Part shown: one piece after another, positions 5,473 through 5,900 of the stretch
How positions within the stretch are numbered: position 1 is the first letter of the stretch
Layout of the letters: each line of letters opens with the position of its first letter
Program-made: the position numbers and the translations under genes
Notes under the pieces: model-generated
Seen by the model: only the letters and a program-made list of their open reading frames with translations
What the model was told of the DNA's origin: nothing
Databases searched by the model: none
Source: Halomonas sp.
Lineage (GTDB): Bacteria; Pseudomonadota; Gammaproteobacteria; Pseudomonadales; Oleiphilaceae
Assembly (NCBI GenBank): GCA_007135745.1
Contig: SLIH01000342.1
Location: 1 to 5,900, forward strand
Length of the DNA: 5,900 nucleotides
Direction: 5' to 3'

Positions 5473-5900
5473 ATGAACTATTTTTCTCGCCAGCAGGGGC
5501 TGACGCTGATCGAGCTTCTTGCAGCCATGGTGATCCTCGCACTGGTTCTTGGTCTGGGCAACGTTGGCTTCAGTCGGCTCATCGAGAGCCATGAACGCCA
5601 AGCGGCCCTCGACAATCTTTATCGCTTCTTCCAGACGGGCCGCAACGAAGCGGTAACACAACGGACGATGGTCACCATCTGCCCGCTCAGCAAGGACGAT
5701 GTCTGCTCCAATGACTGGAACCTTCCCATACAGATGTTCCTTGACCCACACAACGAACGGCAACTGAGCGCAGACACCAAACTACTACGCAGTCTCGATC
5801 CACCCAAGCGGGGCACTCTGGAAGCCCGACCAGCCTGGAAAAGCTACTTCCAGTTCCGTCCAATAGGAACAGCCCATGGCACGCTGGGCAACATCACCTA
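5473..5900 (+). CDS. fimT: GspH/FimT-type minor pseudopilin (N-terminal part, 3' end outside window)
   Basis: This is a type IV pilus minor pilin, made as a prepilin, processed by the prepilin peptidase PilD and assembled in the inner-membrane priming complex or pilus tip. The frame is open to the window edge (142 codons). It begins with a nine-residue leader MNYFSRQQG, the cleavage point before LTLIELL with E14 at mature position +5, and a hydrophobic helix to about residue 30. Next come LDNLYRFFQTGRNEAVTQRTMVTIC and a second cysteine (C70 and C78, in TICPLSKDDVC), then DWNLPIQMFLD and FRPIGTAHGTLGNIT, the start of the C-terminal strands typical of the GspH/FimT domain. The C-terminus, which usually holds further cysteines, is cut off. 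FimT fits better than FimU because of the TICP...C segment, but I am not certain. FimT proteins are linked to pilus assembly and, in some species, DNA uptake. No ORF for a separate gene lies between it and pilR. Confidence 0.85.
   Translation, partial: MNYFSRQQGLTLIELLAAMVILALVLGLGNVGFSRLIESHERQAALDNLYRFFQTGRNEAVTQRTMVTICPLSKDDVCSNDWNLPIQMFLDPHNERQLSADTKLLRSLDPPKRGTLEARPAWKSYFQFRPIGTAHGTLGNIT

Overview
The window looks like core chromosome of a gammaproteobacterium with type IV pili. The order bamD, pilS, pilR, minor pseudopilin resembles the pseudomonad/Marinobacter/Halomonas-type arrangement. The proteins match the BamD, PilS and PilR families closely, and base composition and codon use look uniform and fairly GC-rich throughout. 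I see no insertion sequence, phage gene, tRNA, rRNA or CRISPR array. Genus assignment would need a database search.

Layout. (1) Positions 1-532, plus strand: the C-terminal part of the outer-membrane assembly lipoprotein BamD; its start lies left of the window. (2) 533-2161, minus strand: a complete glutamine-dependent NAD+ synthetase (nadE). It is convergent with bamD, and the two stop codons abut with no base between them. A 13-bp stem-loop just beyond the bamD stop lies inside the last codons of nadE. (3) 2162-2274: a 113-bp divergent promoter region between nadE and pilS, with an AT-rich core that reads as a -10 box on both strands. (4) 2275-3924 and 3911-5272, plus strand: pilS (six-helix membrane sensor histidine kinase) and pilR (sigma-54 enhancer-binding response regulator), overlapping by 14 bp. 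(5) 5273-5472: a 200-bp non-coding gap with a four-unit heptamer repeat, a 9-bp direct repeat and a terminator-like hairpin. (6) 5473 to the end, plus strand: the first 142 residues of a GspH/FimT-type minor pseudopilin, probably the first gene of a minor-pilin cluster continuing to the right.

How the genes work together. PilS and PilR form the two-component system that, in the known family, controls sigma-54-dependent transcription of the major pilin gene pilA. The pseudopilin belongs to the priming or tip complex of the same pilus. BamD (envelope assembly) and NadE (NAD biosynthesis) are housekeeping neighbours with no obvious functional tie to the pili.

I did not find a new biological system here. 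The items most worth a second look are non-coding: the strand-asymmetric hairpin embedded in the conserved nadE C-terminus, the overlapping divergent promoters, and the repeat-plus-hairpin gap ahead of the pseudopilin gene.
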